Shown piece by piece: positions 51,057 through 60,305 of a DNA stretch of 64,000 nt (position 1 is its first letter; every line of letters begins with the position of its first letter). The DNA lies in the NCBI GenBank assembly GCA_017644105.1, contig JAEPMD010000019.1, positions 1-64,000 of the forward strand, read 5' to 3'. This stretch comes from Rhizobiaceae bacterium. Its GTDB lineage: Bacteria; Pseudomonadota; Alphaproteobacteria; Rhizobiales; Rhizobiaceae. A model generated the notes under the pieces. The model did not search any database and was not told the origin of the DNA. It worked only from the letters and a program-made list of their open reading frames with translations. Both the position numbers and the translations under genes were made by a program.

Positions 51057-52154
51057 ATGGCACAGATAAGAATAGAAAATGTGCGTAAAGAATTTGGATC
51101 TTTTACTGCGGTCCAATCGTCAAGCTTTACCATTGAAGACGGCGAATTCTTTATGCTCCTGGGCCCATCAGGCTGCGGAAAAACAACAACTTTGCGCATG
51201 ATGGCTGGTCTTGAATTACCCACCAGCGGTGAAATTTACATCGATGGTGAAGAGGTGGGCATGAAGCGCGCATCCGAGCGAGATATCGCTTTCGTATTCC
51301 AGATGTTTGCGCTTTATCCGCATATGAATGTCGGTAAAAACATGTCCTATCCTCTGATCAGCCAGGGCATGTCCCGGGCGGACGCACAAAAACGCGTTTT
51401 GGAAGTCGCGAAAATTCTCGGCATTGAAGATATGCTCAATAGACCCGTGGGTGGTCTATCTGGTGGTGACCGCCAACGTGTTGCACTAGGTCGAGCCATA
51501 GTGCGCGAACCCAAGGCTTTCTTCATGGATGAACCTTTGGGCGCGCTGGATGCTGAATTTCGTGAACACATGGCCGAAGAACTACGTGCCTTGCATGATC
51601 GAATGGGTGCCACAACCGTTTATGTAACCCATGATCAGCTTGAAGCGATGCAAATGGGTGACAAGATTGTTGTCATGAACCACGGCGTTGTCGAGCAGTT
51701 TGGCAAACCGCAAGAAATCTATGATTGGCCGGCCACAAAATTCGTCGCGCAATTCATTGGTTCACCATCGATGAATTTCCTCGATTTTACCGGCAATGTT
51801 GAACCCAACGCGAATAAAGTCAGCATCGATGGGCATCAGATCGATATTCCAACATCGAGAGACGGTGCAGTTGGAGATTTATCGCTTGGCGTTAGGCCGG
51901 AGCACATCAAATTCGACGATAATTCAAACTATAAGGGCGAAGTTACGGCCGTTGAATATTTGGGAACCACCCAAATCATCACGCTGCTCACGCCAAATGG
52001 AACGATCAAATCGCGGATCGCATCAGATATTCAGGTCAATAATGGTGAAATGATTGGGCTCACATTTGATGCCCGCACACTGACCTTATTCGACAATACC
52101 AATGGGCAAGCTTTGGTGTCTGAAGCAAATGAGGGAGCGCTTAATCATGGCTGA
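51057..52154 (+). CDS. CUT1 ABC transporter ATPase 1 of the DhaK operon
   Basis: This 365-residue MalK-type ATPase has Walker A GPSGCGKTT, Q-loop VFQMFALYPHM, signature LSGGDRQRVALGRAIV, Walker B AFFMDEPLGALD and switch His VTHDQLEAM. The signature has Asp where LSGGQ is usual. A C-terminal OB-type domain includes LGVRPEHIKFDD. A second, different ATPase follows directly, so the transporter probably uses a heterodimer of ATPases, as in the GlpS-GlpT glycerol importer. Confidence 0.92.
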   Translation: MAQIRIENVRKEFGSFTAVQSSSFTIEDGEFFMLLGPSGCGKTTTLRMMAGLELPTSGEIYIDGEEVGMKRASERDIAFVFQMFALYPHMNVGKNMSYPLISQGMSRADAQKRVLEVAKILGIEDMLNRPVGGLSGGDRQRVALGRAIVREPKAFFMDEPLGALDAEFREHMAEELRALHDRMGATTVYVTHDQLEAMQMGDKIVVMNHGVVEQFGKPQEIYDWPATKFVAQFIGSPSMNFLDFTGNVEPNANKVSIDGHQIDIPTSRDGAVGDLSLGVRPEHIKFDDNSNYKGEVTAVEYLGTTQIITLLTPNGTIKSRIASDIQVNNGEMIGLTFDARTLTLFDNTNGQALVSEANEGALNHG

Positions 52155-53145
52155 GATCGTTTTAGAAAATGTCACAAAACGCTTTGGTGATGAAGTCGCG
52201 CTCGACAATGTGTCGCTCACCATTCCCGATGGATCTTTTGTTGTGCTGCTTGGACCCACAGGTGCGGGTAAAACAACAACACTTCGTATGATCTCTGGTT
52301 TGGATGAACCCGATAGCGGTGATGTGTTCATTGATGGGCATTCGATATTGGGTCAAACACCCGCACAACGCAATGTGGCAATGGTGTTCCAACAATATTC
52401 GCTCTATCCGCATCTCACAGTGCGGCAAAATTTGGAATTTCCATTAAAATCGCCTTTGTTGCAAACACCGCAGGCTGAGATCAATGAAAAGGTTAAAGCC
52501 GTTTCTGAAGTACTTCAGATCGCCCATAAACTTGATAATAAGGCAACCGCATTATCCGGTGGTGAGATGCAGCGGGTATCCATTGGTCGCGCGCTTGTTC
52601 GTTCACCCAATATCTATTTGATGGATGAGCCATTGAGCTCGTTAGATGCTAAATTGCGTGCTGATTTGCGCATTGAGCTTAAGCGCATTCAAGCCAATTC
52701 TGGCCAAACACTTTTATATGTAACGCACGATCAGATTGAAGCCATGACGATGGCCACGCATATTGGTGTGTTGGACAATGGCAAATTGGTTCAGTTTGGT
52801 TCCCCGCGTGAGGTTTACGAAAACCCAGTGAGCATTTATTCCGCAAGCCGTTTAGGCCAACCGCGCATCAATATTTTGCCAGCTGATTTGTTTGAAGGCG
52901 ATTGCCCCAAACATGCCAAATCAATTGGCCTACGTCCTGAGCAAATCAACCAAGGCAAAGGCGAGGATGCCTATGTGACGCGCGTCGAGCATTTAGGTGA
53001 TCAAACGCGATTACATCTCAAATTCAAAGAACATGACCTTATCACTGTCACGGATGCTCATACGCCGTTGCAGTATGGAGAGGTCGTTAAAATTCAACCA
53101 AAAGAACCGTTTTTCTTCGATGAAGACGGTGCACGTATTGTGTAA
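52147..53145 (+). CDS. CUT1 ABC transporter ATPase 2 of the DhaK operon
   Basis: This 332-residue ATPase starts at ATG 52147, overlapping the previous stop by 8 nt. It has Walker A GPTGAGKTTT, Q-loop VFQQYSLYPHL, signature LSGGEMQRVSIGRALV, Walker B IYLMDEPLSSLD and switch His in VTHDQIEAMT. The two ATPases differ in their signature loop (LSGGD against LSGGE), supporting a functional heterodimer rather than a simple duplicate. Confidence 0.92.
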   Translation: MAEIVLENVTKRFGDEVALDNVSLTIPDGSFVVLLGPTGAGKTTTLRMISGLDEPDSGDVFIDGHSILGQTPAQRNVAMVFQQYSLYPHLTVRQNLEFPLKSPLLQTPQAEINEKVKAVSEVLQIAHKLDNKATALSGGEMQRVSIGRALVRSPNIYLMDEPLSSLDAKLRADLRIELKRIQANSGQTLLYVTHDQIEAMTMATHIGVLDNGKLVQFGSPREVYENPVSIYSASRLGQPRINILPADLFEGDCPKHAKSIGLRPEQINQGKGEDAYVTRVEHLGDQTRLHLKFKEHDLITVTDAHTPLQYGEVVKIQPKEPFFFDEDGARIV

Positions 53146-53156
53146 GGGAGGAAGCT

Positions 53157-54776
53157 ATGACGCAATTTATCAATAAGAAGGAAGACATTGTCACTGATGC
53201 AATTGATGGCATTGTTGCAGCTTCTGGCGGAAAACTTGCACGACTTGATGGATATCCGCATATCCGCGTTGTGGTCCGAAATGATTGGGATAAGTCAAAG
53301 GTCGCACTTGTCTCGGGTGGTGGCTCCGGGCACGAACCTGCCCATGCAGGATTTGTCGGGGAGGGCATGTTAGCCGCCGCCGTATGTGGTGATGTCTTTG
53401 CTTCGCCTAGCGTAGATGCTGTTCTCGCAGGTATTTTGGCTGTGACGGGTCCGGCAGGATGTCTTTTAATTGTGAAGAATTATACAGGCGATCGTTTGAA
53501 CTTTGGCCTAGCAGCCGAGCGTGCACGTGCCTTTGGTCTCAATGTGCGCATGGTGGTGGTTGATGATGATGTTGCTCTACCAGAATTGCCACAGGCGCGA
53601 GGCGTGGCTGGAACTCTCTTCGTGCATAAAGTGGCTGGTGCATTGGCGCAAAATGGTGCCGATTTGGATACAGTTGCGTCAGCTGCAAAGAAAGTCATCG
53701 GCAGCGTTCAAAGTATCGGCATGTCGCTTGATACCTGCACCGTGCCAGGGTCTCCAAAGGAAGATCGTATACCCGATGGTATGGCTGAGTTAGGCCTTGG
53801 TATCCACGGTGAAGCTGGGTTTGAACAAATTGCCTTTAGTAGCGCAAAAGATGGTTTTGCGGCCATGTCCGCCAAACTTGAAGCCGCGATGAAAGATGGA
53901 CCTCATGTGGCACTTTTAAACAATCTTGGTGGCGCATCCGTGCTCGAGATGTCAATTATCTTGAATGAAATGGTCAGCTCCTCACTGGGTAAGAATATCA
54001 CGCATGTCGTTAGCCCTGCATCGATGATGACATCACTCGACATGCGCGGATTTTCAGTTTCGATCTTTCCGGCCGATAGCGAAGAGTTGGAGCTTTTAAA
54101 AGTTGCAACGCCATTGGCAGCTTGGCCGGGCGTATCGGAAATCAATCCGATTGAAATTAAGCCTTTAAATGATGGTCTGACTGCGATTAAACCAATCCCA
54201 TCAGCTCACAAACAAACTGAAGAGTTCTTGCGTAGTTGCTGCGAAGTATTGATCGCGGCAGAAGATGATTTAAATGCGTTGGATGCAAAATCTGGCGATG
54301 GCGATACAGGTTCCACGCTTGCGGGTGCATCACGTGCACTGATTGATGCAATGGATCGTTTGCCGCTCGCAGATCACACGCAATTATATCGCGCTATCGG
54401 CTTGGAGCTTAGCCAAACAATGGGTGGTTCATCAGGTGTCTTGCTTGCGATTTTCTTCGCGGCAACAGGTGATGGTGCTTCCAGCGGTCTTCCGATGCGT
54501 GATGCATTAAAAGCGGGACTTGCGCGCATGCAGGAAATTGGCGGTGCGCAAATTGGTGATCGCACGATGGTTGATGCATTGGCGCCTGCATTGGACGCTT
54601 TGGAAAAGGGTATTCCGGAAGCCGCTGATGCAGCACGTAGCGGCGCCAACCACACAGCCAGCATGTTGCAGGCGAAAGCGGGACGCGCGGCATACATTAA
54701 TGCCCAGCAATTGGAGGGGCATATAGATCCAGGTGCTGAAGCTGTGGCGCGCTTGTTTGAGCATTTGAACGCATAG
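53157..54776 (+). CDS. dhaK: ATP-dependent dihydroxyacetone kinase, DhaK-DhaL fusion
   Basis: This 539-residue protein joins a DhaK domain (about residues 1-335) with GGGSGHEPAH and the substrate-binding His217 in GIHGEAG, and a DhaL domain (about 355-539) with the metal-binding DGDTGS motif near Asp381-Asp383 and MGGSSGVL. A single chain of this size is the ATP-dependent type, not the PTS-dependent DhaKLM. It phosphorylates dihydroxyacetone, glyceraldehyde or related keto-sugars such as erythrulose. It is the last gene of the operon and should act on the solute imported by the CUT1 system. Confidence 0.92.
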   Translation: MTQFINKKEDIVTDAIDGIVAASGGKLARLDGYPHIRVVVRNDWDKSKVALVSGGGSGHEPAHAGFVGEGMLAAAVCGDVFASPSVDAVLAGILAVTGPAGCLLIVKNYTGDRLNFGLAAERARAFGLNVRMVVVDDDVALPELPQARGVAGTLFVHKVAGALAQNGADLDTVASAAKKVIGSVQSIGMSLDTCTVPGSPKEDRIPDGMAELGLGIHGEAGFEQIAFSSAKDGFAAMSAKLEAAMKDGPHVALLNNLGGASVLEMSIILNEMVSSSLGKNITHVVSPASMMTSLDMRGFSVSIFPADSEELELLKVATPLAAWPGVSEINPIEIKPLNDGLTAIKPIPSAHKQTEEFLRSCCEVLIAAEDDLNALDAKSGDGDTGSTLAGASRALIDAMDRLPLADHTQLYRAIGLELSQTMGGSSGVLLAIFFAATGDGASSGLPMRDALKAGLARMQEIGGAQIGDRTMVDALAPALDALEKGIPEAADAARSGANHTASMLQAKAGRAAYINAQQLEGHIDPGAEAVARLFEHLNA

Positions 54777-54845
54777 CCGCTATGTTCGTCTTTGTCTCTT
54801 CTAACATTAGGGCGAGATAGATCAAAAAGCTGAGTGTTCAAATAT

Positions 54846-54882
54846 AAAGGGCGTTGATATTCCCACATCAACGCCTTTTCTC
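54846..54882. terminator. Bidirectional terminator between dhaK and the autotransporter gene
   Basis: GGCGTTGAT (54850-54858) and ATCAACGCC (54867-54875) form a perfect 9-bp stem with an 8-nt loop. It is flanked by TTTTCTC on the plus side and by an A-rich stretch that would be T-rich on the minus side. It lies between two convergent genes and probably serves both. Confidence 0.8.
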
Positions 54883-54901
54883 TTATTTGACCATGAGCAA
54901 A

Positions 54902-57900
54902 TCAGTATATCGGAATAATCAGGCCGAGAGAGCCACCATATGATTCAAAGTCCGATGCCCCAATGCCGTCATAGTAACCGGCAGCTGTGAACCGAATTCC
55001 ATATTCGTTTTCAATTTCTAACTTTCCATCAATTCGGGCTCGTAAGTCTTCATCCGCAAATGCATTGGAAGTGGAATTGCTGGCGTTTCTCACCGAGAAA
55101 TTTGCAATACCAGATAAACCGGTTGTTGCACGCATTGTATAACCACTGCCAATGTCAAATGACCGCGTGATTGTGGGGCCGAATTTAAATTCTCCCAGTG
55201 AAATCTTCTGTTCAGGGATCAAGTTTGAATTCGTGTCAGTATATGCCGCTTGAGTTTCCTCGAAATAGGAAATTGATACCTCCGGCTTGACGGAAACTTG
55301 ATTACTTAAATCGTAAGAACCTTGAAGTTTTAGTCTCGCAAGCCATCTTTCGGTTTCAAAGCTATCGGTGTAAGTTCCAATTGGTGTGACATTGTTTGAT
55401 GACTGCCCCCAGAGCGCGCGTGCCTCGTAATAAAGATCCTGATCTTTGAGCTTGCCAGCGATATAAGGTCCAACCATAAATCCATTTCCAGACACTGTGG
55501 AATTGGCAGAAGTATTAATTTCTTCTGCCCAATCAAACTGCGTCAGCACACCGACGAGTAGATCATTGGAAATAAAATAATGCGTGCCAAAATAAGCTGA
55601 CCAGAATTCGCTTTTAATATTTGTTTGGTTGGATTTAGACCCGTTTAATTGCGTCCAGAAATCCCATAAACCGGTTCGATCATGAGTGTTAAAACCTTGC
55701 GGCTCCGGTTCGTGATCATCTTCTTTCTTTGCCAGAAGATTTGAATTGGTCTGAGAATCATCGCCAAAGCGCTCTGCGGAGGCAAAAGACGGCGCGGGAT
55801 CACCAAGGGTAGGGCGATTGCCTTTGCCAAACCCGCCTTCGCGCGCTTGCAAAATTTTGCTGCGAGAGGTGAAAAATGACAAGGTAGTTTCGCTGTTCAA
55901 ATCGTTTTCTAGCTGCAAATTCCCCAAAGGACCGCCACCTTGGTTATTTGATCCGTTTAAAAAGCCGATCATGTCAGGTTGGTTACTCAATAGATTGTTT
56001 GCACGGTTCATCATGAAGTTGGCGATTGCAGTTTGCGTTTCTTCAACGGTGGCACCTCCGCTGATCCGCACTTGTGTCGCGGCAATATTTGGGTTGCTCC
56101 CCGCATCAATGGCAACAGCACTCGCGATATCAATCGTAATATCTGACGCACCGGTAGGCATGATATCCGCCGTGTACGTATTTCCATCGACGGCAAAGAA
56201 ATTTGAAATATTCGCGTTGCTCAATGTGATATCGGCTGAATCAAATCCAGTTACGTCTTCAGAAAATTCAAAAGTCACTTTAAAAGTTGCCGCGCCGTCG
56301 TGAGAGACCGGTGCCCCATCGATCGACACGGTCGGGGCTGTTGTATCCACAGCAGCTCCACTAACTTCGATGTCAAATGTTCCGACAGAGCTCACAATGT
56401 CAACATCGACGGAATAAGTGCCGTGAGCTTGTGTGCGAAAGGTAACGTCAAAAGAGGTTGATTCTCCAGGTTGAAGTGTAATCGTCCCACTCGCGTAAGC
56501 CGGGGTGATGACAGCATTTGAGATGGCAGTCAAAACATCCAAAGTCATGGCCTCTGCGAAGGCAAAACTTCTTTGCTGGAATGTCAGGCTGGCTTTTCGC
56601 AAACTGTTTGTGACCGGTGTTGAAAAATTACTAACCGTTGGACTATCGACATTGTTGGATCCGGTGATCGTAGGTGTGCCATCGATTGTAATTGGATCAG
56701 AACTGGTGTTGGTGAAAGTATATGTATTTGTCACGGTTGAGCCGGTAGGTTCGTCTGGTTTGGCATCCGAACCACCATCTGAAACTTGTTTACCTTCGTC
56801 CGTCACGACTTGGACCGTTGTTGAAGAGATCGGAAGTTCAATATTATAAGAGTTTTGGTTTGTTCCGGTTGGCGTCCCGTTGTTAAACAGATTGCCATTT
56901 TCATCGGTAATCGGGGTTCCACTGGCATTCGCATCAATTGAGACTGTTGCGGCGATAGTCGCTAAATCGCCACCCGTTACTGTCACGTTATAAACTGATG
57001 TTAAAACTGCCTCGACATTTGTCACGGCCCCTGTTGTACCGGAAACTATAAAGTTGCTCGTATCCACTCCGGTTACTGCTTCGTCAAAAGTAAATTGCCA
57101 AATCAATGTGCCTTCCTGAGTGGTCTCTGTGGAAGGATTGTGGCGGGTGACGGATACGATACGCGGTGGGGCTACATCATTGACGAGCGTAAAGGTGTTT
57201 TCGTTCACACTTGGGGACGCCGTTGAAACAGTAAGTCCAACCGCATCTTCAATAGAGGCACTGCTGTTTAATGAAACTTGTACCACAGCATTGAGCAACG
57301 CTAAATCCCCACCTAAAGCAGTGACATCATACTCTGTGCTGGAAACCGCGCTAACAATTGAAATTCTGGCAGTTGTACCGGAGATGTCAAAGTCACTCAC
57401 ATCAACATTTACCACCGGTTCGCTGAAGACAAAACGCCAAGTCAGACTATCAGCATCTGTCACTTCAGTTGTCGGCGATTGACGCGTGATCGACGATAAG
57501 AATGGTGCGACTATGTCGTTGAAAATATTATAGGTATTTTCATTTGTTCCTGTTGGCGTGGCCGATGTGAAACTATTGCCGACACTGTCTTGAATATCAT
57601 TACCACTTGAAATTGGATTGAGGGTAATCGTTCCGACGATATTTGCCAGATCTCCACCTGATACGGTAACATCATAGGTGGTTGCAGAAATTGCTGAAAC
57701 ATTGGTGACTGTTGCCGTTGTACCTGTGACGCCAAAGTCGCTTATATCCACATTTACGACAGTTTCATTAAATACCAATCGCCAGGTTACGCTGTCGTCA
57801 CCGGTTGTTTCAGTTGTTGGAGATTGACGTGTGATCGACGTTAATAATGGCCCGACAATATCATTAAATATATTATAAGTATTATTGTTCGTCGTCGTGG

Positions 57901-58474
57901 GTGTGGCATCGACAAATCCATTGCCAGAAATATCCTGGATATTGGTTATGCCAGCGATCGGGCTCAGCGTGACTGTACCAACGAGATTGGCTAAATCACC
58001 ACCCGACACGGAAATATCATACGTGGTCGCGGAGACGGCTGACACGTTGCTGACCGTTGCCGTTGTGCCACTTTCATTAAAATCGGTCGGATCGACGCCA
58101 GTTACATCTTCGTTGAATATAACCCGCCAAGTTAGCGCATCTTCACCTGTGGTCTCGCTAGTTGGGTTTGCGCGATCAATGGAAACAAGTCTGGGAGGAA
58201 TGAGTTCGTTGACCAGTTGGAACGTGTTGTTGTCTGTACCTGTCGGGGGTGCGAGCGCGACATCATTACCAGCGGTATCTTGGATCGAAACACCATTTTC
58301 ATTAAACGCAGTTTCAACTTCACCATTAAATGTGGCGAGATCTCCACCCGTTAGCGTTACATCATAAACAGAGCCGGAAACAGGAGTAATCGTAACAGTG
58401 GTTCCTGTGGCACCATCAACCTCGACATCTCCGGCATCTACATCTGTCACGGTTTCGCTAAATTTAAACGCCAA
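54902..58474 (-). CDS. Autotransporter, C-terminal part (Ig-like repeats and outer-membrane barrel)
   Basis: This open frame of 1190 codons has no convincing start of its own and continues the protein encoded at 58447-60096 in the -1 frame. It holds about five tandem bacterial Ig-like repeats of roughly 115 residues (each with a form of TRQSPTTETT and LTWRLVFNE) up to about residue 550. A further choice-of-anchor-type region, a linker and a C-terminal autotransporter beta barrel of about 280 residues follow, ending in the aromatic Tyr typical of outer-membrane proteins (LGLIIPIY). The passenger would be displayed on the cell surface and may act in adhesion. Joined with the upstream part the protein would be about 1730 residues. 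Confidence 0.85.
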   Translation of the reverse strand: MAFKFSETVTDVDAGDVEVDGATGTTVTITPVSGSVYDVTLTGGDLATFNGEVETAFNENGVSIQDTAGNDVALAPPTGTDNNTFQLVNELIPPRLVSIDRANPTSETTGEDALTWRVIFNEDVTGVDPTDFNESGTTATVSNVSAVSATTYDISVSGGDLANLVGTVTLSPIAGITNIQDISGNGFVDATPTTTNNNTYNIFNDIVGPLLTSITRQSPTTETTGDDSVTWRLVFNETVVNVDISDFGVTGTTATVTNVSAISATTYDVTVSGGDLANIVGTITLNPISSGNDIQDSVGNSFTSATPTGTNENTYNIFNDIVAPFLSSITRQSPTTEVTDADSLTWRFVFSEPVVNVDVSDFDISGTTARISIVSAVSSTEYDVTALGGDLALLNAVVQVSLNSSASIEDAVGLTVSTASPSVNENTFTLVNDVAPPRIVSVTRHNPSTETTQEGTLIWQFTFDEAVTGVDTSNFIVSGTTGAVTNVEAVLTSVYNVTVTGGDLATIAATVSIDANASGTPITDENGNLFNNGTPTGTNQNSYNIELPISSTTVQVVTDEGKQVSDGGSDAKPDEPTGSTVTNTYTFTNTSSDPITIDGTPTITGSNNVDSPTVSNFSTPVTNSLRKASLTFQQRSFAFAEAMTLDVLTAISNAVITPAYASGTITLQPGESTSFDVTFRTQAHGTYSVDVDIVSSVGTFDIEVSGAAVDTTAPTVSIDGAPVSHDGAATFKVTFEFSEDVTGFDSADITLSNANISNFFAVDGNTYTADIMPTGASDITIDIASAVAIDAGSNPNIAATQVRISGGATVEETQTAIANFMMNRANNLLSNQPDMIGFLNGSNNQGGGPLGNLQLENDLNSETTLSFFTSRSKILQAREGGFGKGNRPTLGDPAPSFASAERFGDDSQTNSNLLAKKEDDHEPEPQGFNTHDRTGLWDFWTQLNGSKSNQTNIKSEFWSAYFGTHYFISNDLLVGVLTQFDWAEEINTSANSTVSGNGFMVGPYIAGKLKDQDLYYEARALWGQSSNNVTPIGTYTDSFETERWLARLKLQGSYDLSNQVSVKPEVSISYFEETQAAYTDTNSNLIPEQKISLGEFKFGPTITRSFDIGSGYTMRATTGLSGIANFSVRNASNSTSNAFADEDLRARIDGKLEIENEYGIRFTAAGYYDGIGASDFESYGGSLGLIIPIY

Positions 58475-58560
58475 GTGAGGCTGTCCGCACTTGTGATTTC
58501 TGTTGTCGGTGATTGTCGCTCGACTGAAAGCAAAAAGGGTGCTGTAAGGTCGGCAGCTGT
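56830..58560 (-). repeat. Five tandem repeats of about 345 bp inside the autotransporter gene
   Basis: Units begin with forms of SVERQSPTTE, SIDRANPTSE, SITRQSPTTE (twice) and SVTRHNPSTE, and each ends with an acidic-aromatic turn such as NNTYNIFNDIV. Nucleotide similarity is high between the two central units. Such direct repeats can recombine, so copy number may vary between strains. Confidence 0.8.
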
Positions 58561-60096
58561 ACCGGATGCCGTAAAATCGAAGTTTGATTCATCAAAATCA
58601 TCTGAAACTATCAGCAGATCGAATGAGAAGGAACCCGCTGCATCAGGCGTGTAGGTCACAGTGAATGTTGACTGTCCACCATTAGCTGCGACGGTCGTTG
58701 TTGAATAATTGCCGATAATCGGCGTCCCAACATTTGATGGATTGCTCAAAGTTGGTGCAGAACCGGTCAAAGTAAGAGGCGCTGAGCCTGTGTTGCTAAT
58801 TGAGTAGATAACCGTATTGGCAACACCAATACCCTCCGTGCCATAGCTTTCAGTTCCACCATCTAAAATGCTGATGTTTTTTGAAGAGGAAAGGGCAATC
58901 TCCGGCTTAATCCCGTTTGCGGTTACTTCAAAGCTGTAACTTCCCTCATCGATATCATCGCTTCTGATGATGACAGATGCGGGCCGGATTCCGATACCAG
59001 ATGCTGTTATATCGACATTAAATGTTTCAGAAGAATTGATAGCCACTGTGGTAGGTGCGTTGGAAATACTGAAATCATCGCCATGGGCAGAGATGTCTGA
59101 GATGTTTAAAACTTCTGTGCCAGTATTCTGAATTGTAAAAGTTTGTTGGCTGGGCGTGCCCACAATTACATTTCCAAAATCCGTGTTGTCCGCCGTGGAA
59201 GGAGTGGTGTCGCCAATCGATATATCCCGGCCATTACCCTGAACATTGATTTCAGGCGTGCCGCTTGCTGTTCCGCTCACCGCGATGTCGAAAGTTGCTT
59301 CATCCGGATCGTTCGACAGGATATCGAGATCATAACTAATAGCGCCAGCAACAACGGGTGTATACGTTACTGTGAAGGTCGCAGTCGTGCTCGCGTCAGG
59401 TAACGTTGTCACTGAATAATTCGAAACAACAGGAGTTCCTACATTCGTTGCATTGGTGAGGGTTGGTGCAGAGTTTGTGAGATTAAGTGCTTGTGAGCCT
59501 GTATTCTGGATCGTGTATGTGACCGTCTTTTGATTGCCTGCATAGGCAAAAAGGTGAGTATCAGTACCACCATCGGTAATCGCGTTGGTTTCAGAAGATG
59601 AAATGTTGATCTCTGGGACGTCTAGACCTGTGCCTGAGATTACGAAAGTATAAGGATCTTCATCTGGGTCATTGCTTCGAAGCGTCACAGTTGTAGACAA
59701 TGCGCTGGCGACCTGCGGGTGAAATGTTAAATAAAACGATCTTGCGTCACCCGGAGCCATCGTCTGCCCGTTAAATGAGGTACTGCCAGCCGAAAAATTT
59801 GTTGGATCATCAACGATAACGGCAGGATTTTGGAATGTGAGATCAGAGGTCCCTCGATTGACCACAAGGAAAGTGTTGGTCGCCCCTTTAGTAATAATCA
59901 CGCTGCCAAAATCAGTCCCGTTGGCAACACTGACATCGCCAATTAGATCACCGTTATTTATGACAGTGGAATTATTCTGCACATCCAGATCTGGATCAGC
60001 ATGTGCTGGAGATGAAGTTGCATCCAATCCAATGGCTGGCAAAGCAAGTAAGCTGGCGATTGCAATGATTTTTGCGATCGATGATATACGATCCAT
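58447..60096 (-). CDS. Autotransporter, N-terminal part (signal peptide and anchor-type repeats)
   Basis: From ATG 60096 the protein has a Sec signal peptide (MDRISSIAKIIAIASLLALP, cleavage after AHA). The frame is open to 60165, so a longer signal region is possible. About 490 residues follow with repeated choice-of-anchor/ASH-like beta domains, each with forms of TYTIQNTGSQAL and SNDPDEATFDI. The frame ends with LTWRLNLAKP and a TGA at 58447. The overlapping -1 frame continues the expected repeat (AFKFSETV), so one frameshift splits a single large gene. The N-terminal product alone would be secreted to the periplasm without a barrel. Confidence 0.8.
   Translation of the reverse strand: MDRISSIAKIIAIASLLALPAIGLDATSSPAHADPDLDVQNNSTVINNGDLIGDVSVANGTDFGSVIITKGATNTFLVVNRGTSDLTFQNPAVIVDDPTNFSAGSTSFNGQTMAPGDARSFYLTFHPQVASALSTTVTLRSNDPDEDPYTFVISGTGLDVPEINISSSETNAITDGGTDTHLFAYAGNQKTVTYTIQNTGSQALNLTNSAPTLTNATNVGTPVVSNYSVTTLPDASTTATFTVTYTPVVAGAISYDLDILSNDPDEATFDIAVSGTASGTPEINVQGNGRDISIGDTTPSTADNTDFGNVIVGTPSQQTFTIQNTGTEVLNISDISAHGDDFSISNAPTTVAINSSETFNVDITASGIGIRPASVIIRSDDIDEGSYSFEVTANGIKPEIALSSSKNISILDGGTESYGTEGIGVANTVIYSISNTGSAPLTLTGSAPTLSNPSNVGTPIIGNYSTTTVAANGGQSTFTVTYTPDAAGSFSFDLLIVSDDFDESNFDFTASGTAADLTAPFLLSVERQSPTTEITSADSLTWRLNLAKP
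58462..58468 (-). other. Slippery heptamer T TTA AAT at the autotransporter frameshift
   Basis: In the upstream frame the codons read CGT TTA AAT TTA. A -1 slip on T TTA AAT (X XXY YYZ pattern) moves the ribosome precisely into the frame that continues the repeat (TTT AGC GAA). The same place would also be repaired by adding one T to the T run. Confidence 0.5.
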
Positions 60097-60305
60097 AATT
60101 TTCCATACGGGTGCAAGCCCCGATTGAACCAGTTTAAGCATTGCAGGCTGTATCCCCAAAAACATACCAGTGATATTTCACAGGCAATTTTTAGGTTTCA
60201 CTGTGATTGGCATCAATCGCCCGAAAGTATGAGTTCTGCATTTTTCCTGCATAAAGTGATTGATTTCTTTGGTTATGCTTAATAGGTTTGCCGCGAGTTA
60301 GGGGA

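Noticed and set aside
56505-58367. Several plus-strand frames of 114-160 codons opposite the autotransporter
   Set aside because: They mirror the tandem repeats of the minus-strand gene and repeat one another; no start signals and no recognisable domain.
56830-58560. Possible CRISPR-like array
   Set aside because: The repeats are about 345 bp, coding and contiguous, without short constant repeats or unique spacers.
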